This document shows, one piece after another, positions 34,408 through 43,496 of a stretch of 64,000 nt of DNA. A model generated the notes under the pieces. It ran no database searches and had not been told where the DNA came from. It worked only from the letters and a program-made list of their open reading frames with translations. This DNA is from JAUXFK01 sp034189035. GTDB taxonomy: Bacteria; Desulfobacterota; UBA8473. The DNA is taken from contig JAXHVA010000009.1 in NCBI GenBank assembly GCA_034189035.1, positions 1 to 64,000 on the forward strand, written 5' to 3'. The stretch's first letter is position 1. Every line of letters starts with the position of its first letter. Position numbers and translations under genes: made by a program.

Positions 34408-36942
34408 ATGAAAGATAAAATATTTGCCGAGGTGGCTCCAAGCCTGCCCCTTTCAAAGACTTTCTATTATCGAGTTCCAAAGAGATTTAAAGGCAGCATT
34501 GAAATCGGTAAAAGGGTACTGGTTCCTCTGGGAAAAAGGAATATAACCGGCTATGTTTTAGGATTCCCAAAAGAACTTGGCCCGATGAAAATAGCGGATG
34601 ATAACAAAGGTATCAAAGATGTCTTGGATGTGCTTGATGATATCCCTTTATTTGGAAAAGATGAACTCGATCTTTTTCATTGGATATCAAAATACTATTT
34701 CTTCCCTATAGGTGAAGTGATGAGGGCAGCATTGCCCAAGGGTATCAATATTGAGACATTACAGACCCTTACCATTACAGAGAAGGGCAAAGATCTCTTA
34801 TCCTCTTTCAGCAAAGCAAAGCGATCTCATGATACAATAGAGGGAATATCTGATAAGACGTATTGGATACTGAAGGAAATTCCAGAAAGAAGGGGGATTA
34901 CAACCAGCCGTCTTAAAAAGAGACTATCCTACGGCAATCTTTACACCGTCCTTTTAAGGTTAAAAGCTGAAGGGCTCATTGAAATTGAGAGCAAAACAAA
35001 ACAAAAAAGAGTCGGCAAAAAGATTGAACGTTTTATAAAATACGAGGGAAACGGGCAATCCAAAGAGGATCTTGCCTTGGCTTTAACCCATTTGGGAAAT
35101 AAGGCACCTAAGCAAACCCGTATCCTGAAATTTATCTCGAAAAATAAAGAGGTTTCTTATCAAAAGCTAAAAGAAGAGTTTGAAAATCCATACAGCAGTA
35201 TTCAAAAATTGGAGGAAAAAGGCTTCGTTTCTTTGCAAAGCCAAGTGGTATACCGCAATCCATTATACTTTGAAGACTTTGAACAGGATTCCCCTCCTAA
35301 ACTTACGGCCAGACAGACAGATGTATTAAAAAGGGTCTTAGAGGGCATCAAGTCAGGCAGGTTTTCTCCTTATCTTCTCTTTGGTGTAACAGGGAGCGGC
35401 AAGACCGAAATCTATATGAGAGCAGTTGAAGAGGTGTTACATTTAGGAAAGGAAGCGATAGTTTTGGTCCCAGAAATATCGCTAACATCTCAACTTTGTA
35501 AAAGGTTTAGGACCCGTTTTGGCAACAGTATAGCCCTGCTGCATAGCAGGCTGTCTGAGGGAGAGAGATACGATGAATGGAGACGTATAAAGAAGAGAGA
35601 GGTTCAGATCGCTATAGGGGTTCGCTCTGCGATTTTTGCACCCTTCAAGAATCTAGGAATAATCATTGTAGATGAAGAACACGATGCCTCTTACAAACAA
35701 GAAGAAAAACTGCAATACAGCGCCAGGGATATAGCAATTGTCAGAGGGAAAAAGGCCTCTGCAACGGTTGTTTTGGGATCAGCCACGCCGTCTTTGGAGT
35801 CATATTATAATTCACAGATAGGGAAGTTATCTCTATTGAGTCTTCCAAAAAGGGTTGAAAACAGACCTCTGCCTAGGGTAGAAGTGGTTGACATGAGAGA
35901 GGAGGCCAAAGAGGGCTCAAACAATAATCCGATATTCTCAAGTCGATTAAAAGAGGCCATAAAAGATACCCTCAATATGAAAGAACAGGTCCTTTTATTT
36001 CTTAACCGTCGGGGCTTTGCTACATTTGTAATCTGTGAAAGATGTGGCCTCATCATTACCTGTCCCAACTGCAGTGTCTCTCTTGTGCATCATCTTAAAA
36101 AGGATACAGTTCACTGCCATTACTGTGCGTATTCTACAAAGAGAGTCAAGCTCTGTCCAAACTGCAAAAAGTATACAGTTCAAGCATTTGGCCTGGGCAC
36201 TGAAAGAATAGAGGAAGAGACAAAAAGGCTCTTTCCAAATGCGAGAGTTGCGAGGATGGACAAAGATACTATAACTCGGAAGGATTCCCATTATAGACTA
36301 TTAAAGAGTGTTGAAGATGGGCGGACGGATATCCTGGTAGGAACGCAGATGATAGCCAAGGGGCATGACCTGCCCAATGTGACTTTGGTTGGGGTTGCCT
36401 CCGCTGATACCTCTTTAGGATTTCCTGATTTTCGAGCAAGTGAAAGGACATTCCAGTTGTTAACTCAGGTAGCGGGCCGGGCCGGAAGGGGAAGGCGTAA
36501 AGGAAGGGTGATTATCCAAACCTACAATCCAGAGCACTACAGTATACAACATGCACGACTTCATGATTTTACAAGTTTTTATAAAGAAGAGATAGGCTTT
36601 CGAAGGGCATTAAACTATCCTCCTTTTTGCCGTCTTATTAACATCAGAATCATGGGCAGTAGCAAAAGAGATACAGCAAAATATGCCGATGATTTAGGAA
36701 AAATCAGCAGAGATTTTTTGTTAAATGATGGGAATTATCACAGGTCCATTGAAATACTCGGGCCTGTTGTTTCACCTATTGAGAGGTTAAAAGGAAAGTA
36801 TCGTTGGCAGATATTACTCAAAGGGAAAAAATCGAATTCACTGCACGTCTTTGCTGGGCAATTATTAAAGAGAGCCGCAGCAAGTATAAAAGGAAAAGGG
36901 ATTACCCTAACTGTAGATGCAGACCCAATCAGTATGCTCTAG
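34408..36942 (+). CDS. priA: Primosomal protein N' (replication restart helicase PriA)
   Basis: An 844-residue PriA, slightly longer than the E. coli protein. An N-terminal 3'-DNA-binding domain (FYYRVPKRFKG near residue 20) is followed by a winged-helix section, Walker A FGVTGSGKTEIYMR near 330, the DEEH box (IVDEEHDASYKQEEK) near 422, GSATPSLESY, and two zinc-binding clusters (CERCGLIITCPNC, CHYC, CPNCKK) near 546-590. The helicase motif VAGRAGRG lies near 690. It reloads the replisome at stalled forks. It is the first gene of priA-def-fmt. Confidence 0.96.
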   Translation: MKDKIFAEVAPSLPLSKTFYYRVPKRFKGSIEIGKRVLVPLGKRNITGYVLGFPKELGPMKIADDNKGIKDVLDVLDDIPLFGKDELDLFHWISKYYFFPIGEVMRAALPKGINIETLQTLTITEKGKDLLSSFSKAKRSHDTIEGISDKTYWILKEIPERRGITTSRLKKRLSYGNLYTVLLRLKAEGLIEIESKTKQKRVGKKIERFIKYEGNGQSKEDLALALTHLGNKAPKQTRILKFISKNKEVSYQKLKEEFENPYSSIQKLEEKGFVSLQSQVVYRNPLYFEDFEQDSPPKLTARQTDVLKRVLEGIKSGRFSPYLLFGVTGSGKTEIYMRAVEEVLHLGKEAIVLVPEISLTSQLCKRFRTRFGNSIALLHSRLSEGERYDEWRRIKKREVQIAIGVRSAIFAPFKNLGIIIVDEEHDASYKQEEKLQYSARDIAIVRGKKASATVVLGSATPSLESYYNSQIGKLSLLSLPKRVENRPLPRVEVVDMREEAKEGSNNNPIFSSRLKEAIKDTLNMKEQVLLFLNRRGFATFVICERCGLIITCPNCSVSLVHHLKKDTVHCHYCAYSTKRVKLCPNCKKYTVQAFGLGTERIEEETKRLFPNARVARMDKDTITRKDSHYRLLKSVEDGRTDILVGTQMIAKGHDLPNVTLVGVASADTSLGFPDFRASERTFQLLTQVAGRAGRGRRKGRVIIQTYNPEHYSIQHARLHDFTSFYKEEIGFRRALNYPPFCRLINIRIMGSSKRDTAKYADDLGKISRDFLLNDGNYHRSIEILGPVVSPIERLKGKYRWQILLKGKKSNSLHVFAGQLLKRAAASIKGKGITLTVDADPISML

Positions 36943-37006
36943 CTACTGATGGCTTTCTGCTTCATAGTGCTAAAATCCAAAACCTGTATAAAGAGGGATA
37001 TATTCC

Positions 37007-37510
37007 ATGTCTGTTTTAGAAATCCTTAAATACCCGGATCCGATTCTCAGAAAACAGGCGAAACCTGTTGGCATAGTCGATGCAAAAATAAAAAAATTTG
37101 CACAGGATATGATTGAGACCATGTATGCAGCCCCAGGAATAGGACTGGCTGCCCCTCAGGTTGGCGAATCGATTCGTTTAATCGTTGTTGACATAACCCA
37201 AAAAAAAGAAGGGCCTATCGTGCTGATCAACCCGAAGGTGATCTCATCTGAGGGAGAGTGCTTTGAAGAAGAAGGATGCTTAAGCGTCCCAGACCTTAAA
37301 GAACCTATCCTAAGAAAGCAAAAAATTTTTATTAAAGGATTGGACATAGAGGGAAACACTATTCAAATATCAGCGGATGATCTCCTTGCAATTGTATTAC
37401 AGCATGAGATTGACCACTTAGATGGCATTCTTATAATCGATAGAATCAGTAATTTGAAAAGGGATATCTACAAGAAAAAGCTGCAGAAAAAGAGTAAAAA
37501 AGAAGTGTAA
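37007..37510 (+). CDS. def: Peptide deformylase
   Basis: A 167-residue deformylase with all three motifs: GIGLAAPQVG near residue 45, EEGCLSVP near 88 (Cys metal ligand), and QHEIDHLDG near 131 (two His ligands and catalytic Glu). It removes the formyl group from new polypeptides. Lies 64 bp after priA and just before fmt. A cluster typical of bacteria. Confidence 0.96.
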   Translation: MSVLEILKYPDPILRKQAKPVGIVDAKIKKFAQDMIETMYAAPGIGLAAPQVGESIRLIVVDITQKKEGPIVLINPKVISSEGECFEEEGCLSVPDLKEPILRKQKIFIKGLDIEGNTIQISADDLLAIVLQHEIDHLDGILIIDRISNLKRDIYKKKLQKKSKKEV

Positions 37511-37514
37511 AAAG

Positions 37515-38462
37515 ATGAAAAACATGAAAATACTATTCATGGGGACATCGGATTTTGCTGTATCTTCTTTAGAATTTATTAAAAATTCCGAGGAAGAGGT
37601 AATTGGTATAGTGACTATGCCTGATCGCCAAAAAGGCAGGGGAATGAAACTCAAGGCTTCCCCAGTAAAAGAGTTTGCAATTCGTAAAGATATCGCTGTA
37701 TTTCAACCAGGGAATGTAAAAGACCAAACCTTTATTTCAAAACTAAGAGAATTAAAACCCGATGTCGTTGTTGTAGTCGCCTTCGGTCAGATTCTCCCAA
37801 AAGAGATACTCATGATACCCAGGCTTGGTTGTATAAATTTACACGCGTCCCTCCTCCCAAGATATAGGGGGGCAGCTCCGATTAACTGGGCGATTATCAA
37901 CGGAGATAAAGTAACAGGTGTTACGACCATATATATGGATGAGAATCTCGATACTGGAGGCATTTTACTTCAACAGGAAATAGAGATCGAAGATAATGAC
38001 ACTGCAGAAAGCCTCCATAATAAGCTGGCAAAGGTTGGGGCACACCTATTGCTCGAAACTCTCAAAAGGCACAAACAAAAAAGCATAACCCCCATTTTTC
38101 AGGATAACTCAAAGGCAACCCCTGCTCCCAAACTGAAAAAAAAAGATGGATTAATAAATTGGAATAAAGGAAGTGTAGAAATATCAAACCTCATCAGAGG
38201 TTTAAACCCCAAACCCGGTGCTTTTTCCTATTTTGATGATAAGATACTGAAAATTTTCTCTGGTATTTCACTCAAAGGAGATACTAAGGAGATTACCCCA
38301 GGGACAATCAGCGAGATTACAAAAGAAGGAATACGGGTTTCAACAGGCAAAGGGTTTCTCCTCATAAAAGAAGTACAATTACAGAACCATAATAAAATGG
38401 GGATCAGGGATTTTCTAAGCGGGCAAAGACATAGGATCCATACTGGAACTATTCTTAAGTAG
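37515..38462 (+). CDS. fmt: Methionyl-tRNA formyltransferase
   Basis: A 315-residue Fmt. The N-terminal formyl-THF domain has FMGTSDFAV at residues 7-15, NLHASLLPRYRGAAPINWAI (the SLLP signature, catalytic Asn/His) near 107 and the catalytic Asp in ENLDTGGILLQQ near 145. The C-terminal OB domain binds initiator tRNA. It starts five bases after def, so they are probably translated together; an inner ATG at 37524 is an alternative start. Confidence 0.96.
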   Translation: MKNMKILFMGTSDFAVSSLEFIKNSEEEVIGIVTMPDRQKGRGMKLKASPVKEFAIRKDIAVFQPGNVKDQTFISKLRELKPDVVVVVAFGQILPKEILMIPRLGCINLHASLLPRYRGAAPINWAIINGDKVTGVTTIYMDENLDTGGILLQQEIEIEDNDTAESLHNKLAKVGAHLLLETLKRHKQKSITPIFQDNSKATPAPKLKKKDGLINWNKGSVEISNLIRGLNPKPGAFSYFDDKILKIFSGISLKGDTKEITPGTISEITKEGIRVSTGKGFLLIKEVQLQNHNKMGIRDFLSGQRHRIHTGTILK

Positions 38463-38480
38463 CCTTATATAAATTAAACC

Positions 38481-38511
38481 TTGACAAAAAATCTAATATA
38501 TAAGCTAATAT
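38481..38511 (+). promoter_or_regulatory. Promoter of the tRNA-Pro gene
   Basis: A perfect TTGACA (38481-38486) is followed after 19 bases by TAATAT (38506-38511), about 18 bases before the tRNA start. The spacing is longer than ideal; GCTAAT with 17 bases is an alternative -10. Confidence 0.55.
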
Positions 38512-38529
38512 TAGATTAAGTAATTGAAG

Positions 38530-38606
38530 CGGGACATGGCTCAGCCTGGTAGAGCACTGCGTTCGGGACGCAGGGGCCGGGGGTTCAAATCCCCCTGTCC
38601 CGACCA
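38530..38606 (+). tRNA. tRNA-Pro (anticodon CGG)
   Basis: A 77-base tRNA including an encoded CCA. The acceptor stem is CGGGACA/TGTCCCG with discriminator A, the anticodon stem CTGCG/CGCAG encloses TTCGGGA with anticodon CGG, and the T arm has GGGGGTTCAAATCCCCC. C1-G72 fits bacterial tRNA-Pro. It sits 67 bp after fmt. Confidence 0.95.
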
Positions 38607-38984
38607 TTTATAAATTCAATATTCCTTAGCAATCTTAAAACCTAACTAATGTCAATCCAAAAATGACCCTTTTGGCCAATCACTACGTAAGGACCAGATT
38701 TTAATCCTCGAAATATATCAATATATTTCAGCGATTAAAACCTTTACCTTCCTTGACTTGAACAAAATTGCTCATTTCTGGATGGGCACTCACTGTTCGG
38801 CCACTGATTCAAACAGAAGAACGCAGACAGGTTGAAATTCAATTCGGAATTTTAGCAAGAAACCAGAGCTCAAAATGTGTGTATGGCTGATAGGAGATAA
38901 TATCAGTGATGATCAGCGTAAATCAGTGGTTGAGTACTTACCTTAAAATAATCTAATTACCCGGGTAATACAAGGAGGTGGATT
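38607..38984. other. Region between tRNA and acyl-CoA dehydrogenase
   Basis: Contains palindromic repeat copy E and about 190 further bases before the gene. The segment 38800-38950 has no intact frame. AAGGAGGTGG at about 38971 is the ribosome-binding site of the next gene. Confidence 0.4.
38650..38790. repeat. Intergenic palindromic repeat, copy E
   Basis: About 141 bp and the clearest palindrome: the first 65-70 bases (CCAAAAATGACCCTTTTGG ... TTTTAATCC ... GAAATATAT) match the reverse complement of the second half (CCAGAAATGAGCAATTTTG ... TTTTAATCG ... GAAATATAT), around the centre ATATATCAATATAT. A transcript could fold in one long hairpin. Confidence 0.8.
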
Positions 38985-40160
38985 ATGGATTTTGGTTTAA
39001 CAAAAGAACAAACTGAGTTTCGACAAGAGGTTCGAGATTTTCTCGATCAAAAGCTAAAGAGCGGAGCCTTCCAGATAACCAGTAACGGTTGGATTGAGAG
39101 TTTCTCTCAGGAATTCTCCAAGGAGATATCAAAGAAAGGCTGGATAGGGATGACCTGGCCCAAAGAATTTGGGGGCCAGGAAGCTACCTATCTCGACCGT
39201 GCAATCCTGATGGAAGAGATGCTCAAGTATCAAGCCCCAATCGGGTATCATTTCCTCGGTGACAGGCAGGTTGGACCTGCAATCATACATTTTGGCAGTG
39301 AAGAACAGAAGGAAACCATCCTTCCCAAGATTATCAATGCAGAGATTTCTTTTGCCCTCGGCTTCAGTGAACCTGATGCTGGTTCAGATTTGGTCTCAGT
39401 GAGAACCAGTGCTATAGAAGAAGGTGACCATTATATCATTAACGGTCAGAAGGTCTGGACCACAGGCGCCCATAGAGCGGACTATATATGGACGCTTGTT
39501 CGAACAGACCCGGATGCATCGAAGAAACACAAAGGGCTGAGCGAATTTATAGTCGATCTAAAAAACCCCGGGGTTACAATACGACCAATAATAAACATGG
39601 TCGGTGTTCATTCTTTTAATGAGGTCTTCTTTGATAATGTAAAGGTCCCTAAAGAAAATATGGTAGGTCAGAAGAATCGCGGCTTTTACCAAATAATGGC
39701 GCAGATGGATTATGAAAGGGCGGGTCTGGAGCGTTTGATGCAGAACTATCCTCTATTTGAGTATATTATCGAGTATGTAAAGAAGGAAAAGAGAAATGGG
39801 GGACCTCTGTGTAAAGATACAAAAATAAGAAACACGCTTGCACAGTTGGAAATAGAATATCAGATAGGAAGAATCTTCTGTTATCAGGTAGCCTGGACAT
39901 TGACACAAGGCCGTTTGCCTAATTATGAGGCTTCCCTGTGTAAGGCTTACTGTACACAATTCGAAAAGCGACTGAGCGATGCTTCAACCAGAATTCTTGG
40001 ACTTTACGGTCAACTGATGCCCGGTTCAAAATGGGCACCCATTCAAGGAGATGCAGCGAGCTCGTATCTTTGGAGCGTTTCGTACACACTTCAAGGTGGA
40101 ACCGTAGAAGTATTAAAAAACATTATCGCAATGAGGGGCCTTGGTTTGCCGCTTGGCTAA
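38985..40160 (+). CDS. Acyl-CoA dehydrogenase
   Basis: A 391-residue acyl-CoA dehydrogenase. Domains run in the usual order: N-terminal helices (MDFGLTKEQTEFRQEVR), the flavin/CoA beta domain with FALGFSEPDAGSDLVSVRT near residue 122 and YIINGQKVWTTGAHRADY near 150, and the C-terminal helical domain ending GGTVEVLKNIIAMRGLGLP. The base Glu in the family's usual place near the end is not obvious, which resembles the subfamily that works with a paralogous partner. It starts a three-gene group with a second dehydrogenase 78 bp downstream. AAGGAGGTGG precedes the ATG. Probably electron-transferring-flavoprotein dependent. Confidence 0.92.
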   Translation: MDFGLTKEQTEFRQEVRDFLDQKLKSGAFQITSNGWIESFSQEFSKEISKKGWIGMTWPKEFGGQEATYLDRAILMEEMLKYQAPIGYHFLGDRQVGPAIIHFGSEEQKETILPKIINAEISFALGFSEPDAGSDLVSVRTSAIEEGDHYIINGQKVWTTGAHRADYIWTLVRTDPDASKKHKGLSEFIVDLKNPGVTIRPIINMVGVHSFNEVFFDNVKVPKENMVGQKNRGFYQIMAQMDYERAGLERLMQNYPLFEYIIEYVKKEKRNGGPLCKDTKIRNTLAQLEIEYQIGRIFCYQVAWTLTQGRLPNYEASLCKAYCTQFEKRLSDASTRILGLYGQLMPGSKWAPIQGDAASSYLWSVSYTLQGGTVEVLKNIIAMRGLGLPLG

Positions 40161-40238
40161 TCTTATATTTTTTTACGTTTTGAGTGTTCTTAAGATATTG
40201 GGGATTTTTTTGCCCCTACAATCTAAAGGAGGAAGAAA

Positions 40239-41369
40239 ATGGATTTTGGTCTCAATGAAGAACAAGAGATACTCAAGAAGACAGCTCACAATCTTTTAAC
40301 AAAGGAGTGTCCAGCCTCTTTTGTAAAAGAGATAATAAAGGATGAAAAGGGATATTCCCCTGAATTATGGAAAAAGATGGCAGAACTTGGATGGATGAGC
40401 CTGATCTTTCCCGAGCAATACGGTGGTATGGGAGGGTGCTTTTTAGACTTGGCGATACTCTTAGAAGAGATGGGCAGCGTATGTTTACCGAGCCCTTTCT
40501 TCTCAACAATTATTCTGGGCGGTTTATCAATTTTAGAAGGGGGAAGTGACAAGCAAAAAGAGGAAATTCTTCCGTCTATAGCCGAGGGAAAATCGATTAT
40601 CACCCTTGCTATTACTGAGCCTAGTGCAAAATACACTCCGGATGGAATAGAGGTTCGTGCGACAAAAGCAGATGATGGATACATCTTAGAAGGCACGAAG
40701 CTCTTTGTGCCCGATGCGCATATCGCAAATTACATAGTCGTTGTTGCAAGAACCACGGAGGGTACCGGCGCAGATGGAATTACCCTTTTCATATTAGACA
40801 GCAAGACAACGGGGTTATCCTGTAGCCCCCTTCTCACGATTGCGGGAGATAAACAGTTTGAGGTGACATTCGATAATGTATCAGTCTCAAAAGACAGCAT
40901 ATTAGGAGCCATAGATAACGGATGGTCAGTAATCGAGGCAATCTGGCCAAGGATAATCGTTGCTAAGTGTGCTGAAATGGTTGGGGGAGCTCAAAAAAGC
41001 CTTGAAATGACCGTTAATTATGCAAAGGAGAGAAAACAGTTTGGAAGGCCAATAGGCGCTCTTCAAGCTATACAGCACTTCTGTGCAGATATGGTCTCAG
41101 ATGTGGATGCATGCAGATATATTACTTATATGGCTGCATGGACGATCAGTAAAGGGGTTCTTGCGACTAAAGAGGCATCCATGGCTAAGGCATGGTGCAG
41201 CGATGCATTCAGAAGAGTTACTACAACTGGTCAGCAGGTCCATGGAGCGATTGGTTTTACAGAGGAACATGATCTACACCTGTACTATAAAAATGCCAAG
41301 AGTTGGGAGCTCCTCTTTGGAGATAGAGATGCCCACCGTGAGATAGTTGCAAAACAGATGGGATTTTAA
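40239..41369 (+). CDS. Acyl-CoA dehydrogenase (second subunit-like)
   Basis: A 376-residue paralogue of the previous gene. The beta domain has ITLAITEPSAKYTPDG near residue 118 (the first gene's SEPDAGSD is altered), and the C-terminus carries YAKERKQFGRPIGALQAIQH near 265 and the QVHGAIGFTEEHDLHLYYK stretch, typical of the family. A tandem pair of dissimilar acyl-CoA dehydrogenases as here often forms heteromeric enzymes for aromatic, cyclic or steroid-like acyl-CoAs; that role is inferred. AAAGGAGGAAG precedes the ATG. Confidence 0.9.
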   Translation: MDFGLNEEQEILKKTAHNLLTKECPASFVKEIIKDEKGYSPELWKKMAELGWMSLIFPEQYGGMGGCFLDLAILLEEMGSVCLPSPFFSTIILGGLSILEGGSDKQKEEILPSIAEGKSIITLAITEPSAKYTPDGIEVRATKADDGYILEGTKLFVPDAHIANYIVVVARTTEGTGADGITLFILDSKTTGLSCSPLLTIAGDKQFEVTFDNVSVSKDSILGAIDNGWSVIEAIWPRIIVAKCAEMVGGAQKSLEMTVNYAKERKQFGRPIGALQAIQHFCADMVSDVDACRYITYMAAWTISKGVLATKEASMAKAWCSDAFRRVTTTGQQVHGAIGFTEEHDLHLYYKNAKSWELLFGDRDAHREIVAKQMGF

Positions 41370-41384
41370 AGAGAAGGAGGATAT

Positions 41385-42332
41385 ATGAAGACCAGGATAA
41401 CAGAACTTCTAGGGATAAAATATCCTATCATTCAAGGTGCGATGGCATGGGTTTCCCTTCCACCCCTTGTTGCTGCAGTGTCAAATGCCGGCGGGTTAGG
41501 CATACTCGGTGCATCATTCATGAGACCTGATGAGCTCAGGGAAAATATACAAGAGATTAAAAGGCTTACAAGAAACCCATTTGCAGTAAATTTTATGCCT
41601 GAAAACCCAGAGCTGGAAAAGCTTTTAGACGTTATAATTGAGGAAGATGTTCCTGTGGCTAGTTATGGTAAGGGAGACCCCCGAAGGATAATAGAAAGGA
41701 CCCTGCCTCATGATATCATCAACCTCCCTACAATGGGTGCCATAAAACACGCCATAAAGGCACAACAGGATGGGGCTCATGCGGTTATCGTTCAGGGAAC
41801 AGAAGGCGGAGGCCATACAGGTTTTATCTCAAGTTCGATCCTGGTGCCAATGACCGCGCAAAGTGTTACGATACCCGTTGTTGCAGCAGGAGGTTTTGGC
41901 AACGGAAGAGGGCTTCTTGCTGCTTTGGCTTTGGGAGCTGAGGGTATATCTATGGGAAGCAGATTCATAGCCACAAAGGAATGCCCCATTCCACACCTTG
42001 TTAAAGAATGGATCCTAAATGCCAGTGAAAAGGATACTGTAGTTACAGATAATCTCACCGGTATTCGATGCAGGGTTTTAAAGAATGAATTTTCTCAACG
42101 CCTTATAGAGATGAAGGAGCAAAAGGTCTCGCCATGGGAAATGATGAAGCATGCCAGAGGAAGATTCAAAAAGGCCTTTCTTGAAGGAGACTTAAAGGAG
42201 GGCTCTATTGCCTGCGGGCAAGTAGCTGGCCTAATAGATGATATTCCGAGTTGTAAAGAACTCATCGAACGAATTGTAAAAGACGCTGAAGAGATGATTA
42301 TCCCGATGAAGGAAAAGGTTTTAGCTTCTTAA
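41385..42332 (+). CDS. Nitronate monooxygenase family / FabK-like flavoprotein
   Basis: A 315-residue FMN TIM-barrel protein of the nitronate monooxygenase / 2-nitropropane dioxygenase family, also related to FabK enoyl-ACP reductases. Visible: KYPIIQGAMAWVS at the start, SNAGGLGILGA near residue 33, GTEGGGHTGF near 140 and AAGGFGNGRGLLAAL near 167 (flavin phosphate). The true substrate cannot be told; in an acyl-CoA dehydrogenase cluster of an anaerobe a reductase or CoA-ester role is as likely as nitroalkane oxidation. It follows 15 bp after the second dehydrogenase. Confidence 0.83.
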   Translation: MKTRITELLGIKYPIIQGAMAWVSLPPLVAAVSNAGGLGILGASFMRPDELRENIQEIKRLTRNPFAVNFMPENPELEKLLDVIIEEDVPVASYGKGDPRRIIERTLPHDIINLPTMGAIKHAIKAQQDGAHAVIVQGTEGGGHTGFISSSILVPMTAQSVTIPVVAAGGFGNGRGLLAALALGAEGISMGSRFIATKECPIPHLVKEWILNASEKDTVVTDNLTGIRCRVLKNEFSQRLIEMKEQKVSPWEMMKHARGRFKKAFLEGDLKEGSIACGQVAGLIDDIPSCKELIERIVKDAEEMIIPMKEKVLAS

Positions 42333-42375
42333 ATAACTATTATAGCCTGAAGGGGGGGGGTATGCTCCCCTGGTC

Positions 42376-42894
42376 TTAGAGTTTCTTGATCCTTATGTTC
42401 GATTTACGAAGAGATTTTTTTAGCCTTTTTGAAGGTCCCTTCTTTTTAGTATGAATCGATTCAACAAATGGTTTATTATCAAAATCGCTGTCCTCCGAAG
42501 AGGACGATATATCCATCCTCATCTCAAAATCTTCAGAAGAGACTATTACAGCACCTCGTCTTTTTGAAAAGTCGGCTACTTCATTATCCGATGTTACCAC
42601 AAGGACCTGTTCCTTTTTAGCCTCGGCAATCTTCTTGATCACCGAATCGGCCTGCTCACCCTTTTTCGAAAAGATAATATCTATACCTTTATCTTTGGTT
42701 CGTTCCTGTCTAATGCCCCCTTCTCTATGACCATCAAAAACTACGGTAACTCTATGTTTTTTTGCCCTCCTGTATAAAGCGAGCCTCTTGATCAATTCAT
42801 CTCGAGCTTTTTGTAAACCTATCTGATCAAATCGACTGAGAATAGGGGATCTCTTTATCAAATTATATCCGTCAATAATTATATGAACTGCCAT
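42376..42894 (-). CDS. YacP-like NYN domain protein (putative RNase)
   Basis: A 172-residue protein with the YacP-type PIN/NYN nuclease fold: IIIDGYNLIKRSP with the first acidic residue at the N-terminus, VTVVFDGHREGG near 48, and VTSDNEVADFSKRRGA near 100 with the other acidic residues. YacP (Rae1) in Bacillus is a ribosome-associated mRNA endonuclease. The last 40 residues are Lys/Ser-rich and probably flexible. It converges on the plus-strand dehydrogenase group. Confidence 0.82.
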   Translation of the reverse strand: MAVHIIIDGYNLIKRSPILSRFDQIGLQKARDELIKRLALYRRAKKHRVTVVFDGHREGGIRQERTKDKGIDIIFSKKGEQADSVIKKIAEAKKEQVLVVTSDNEVADFSKRRGAVIVSSEDFEMRMDISSSSEDSDFDNKPFVESIHTKKKGPSKRLKKSLRKSNIRIKKL

Positions 42895-43063
42895 TTTTGA
42901 ACACCTGCAAAAATCCTCTCAAATGTTATAAATCACTCATCTTTATCTTCCTTTATCTCTCTTATCTGATCCGTTTATACCTCATTATAGTAATACACAT
43001 AAATGATCTTGCCCCTTTTCAATAGTATCGGATAATGCCTGGAATCTGATATCTGCAATCACT
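42895..43063. other. Gene-free stretch upstream of the NYN gene
   Basis: Part of a 600-base intergenic region up to 43496. It should contain the promoter of the minus-strand NYN gene. No gene seen. Confidence 0.35.
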
Positions 43064-43210
43064 TCATCTTTTAAAATGTTTACTCCATTTTATACCCTGA
43101 TCCTTAATACGCTTTATACGAATGCCCATTTCCCTGTATTCATTAATGAGTCTCATCACTACTCCAGAGGTACACCCTATAGATGCAACGAATTCTTGTG
43201 CATCTGGCAC
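43064..43210 (-). pseudogene. BirA-like winged-helix fragment
   Basis: A 48-codon stretch from a GTG at 43210 to TGA at 43064 reads EFVASIGCTSGVVMRLINEY and then REMGIRIKRIKDQGIKW. This pattern (helix, Gly, helix, then RExG and a beta turn GI) resembles the N-terminal winged helix of biotin repressor BirA. No other part of BirA follows, so it is either a remnant or a tiny HTH protein. Weak evidence. Confidence 0.3.
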
Positions 43211-43496
43211 TTAAAAACGTATCAATAATAAATAATAGAACTCTTTTGTCAAGATGATTTACTGTAATCTAAAAAAGTACTCTGAGATAAATATAATCAA
43301 TACACACCACAAAATATGCCTCAGTATCTGTTTTTATCACATAAATAACATATGAAAATGGCAGATGTATTTCTCGTCTTAAAGGTAGTTTCGAATTGCA
43401 TTTATAAATAAACTATGTTAGGGTCCATTTAGAGATGGAGTCATCCTTTAAATGGCTAATAAAAGGTGAATAATAGTACTGACAAAGGAGGAAGGT

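Noticed and set aside
43008..43141. Possible sixth palindromic repeat (CATAAATGATCTTGCC ... ATGCCCATTTCC)
   Set aside because: Size and ends are suggestive but the inner sequence does not match the others; likely chance in AT-rich DNA.
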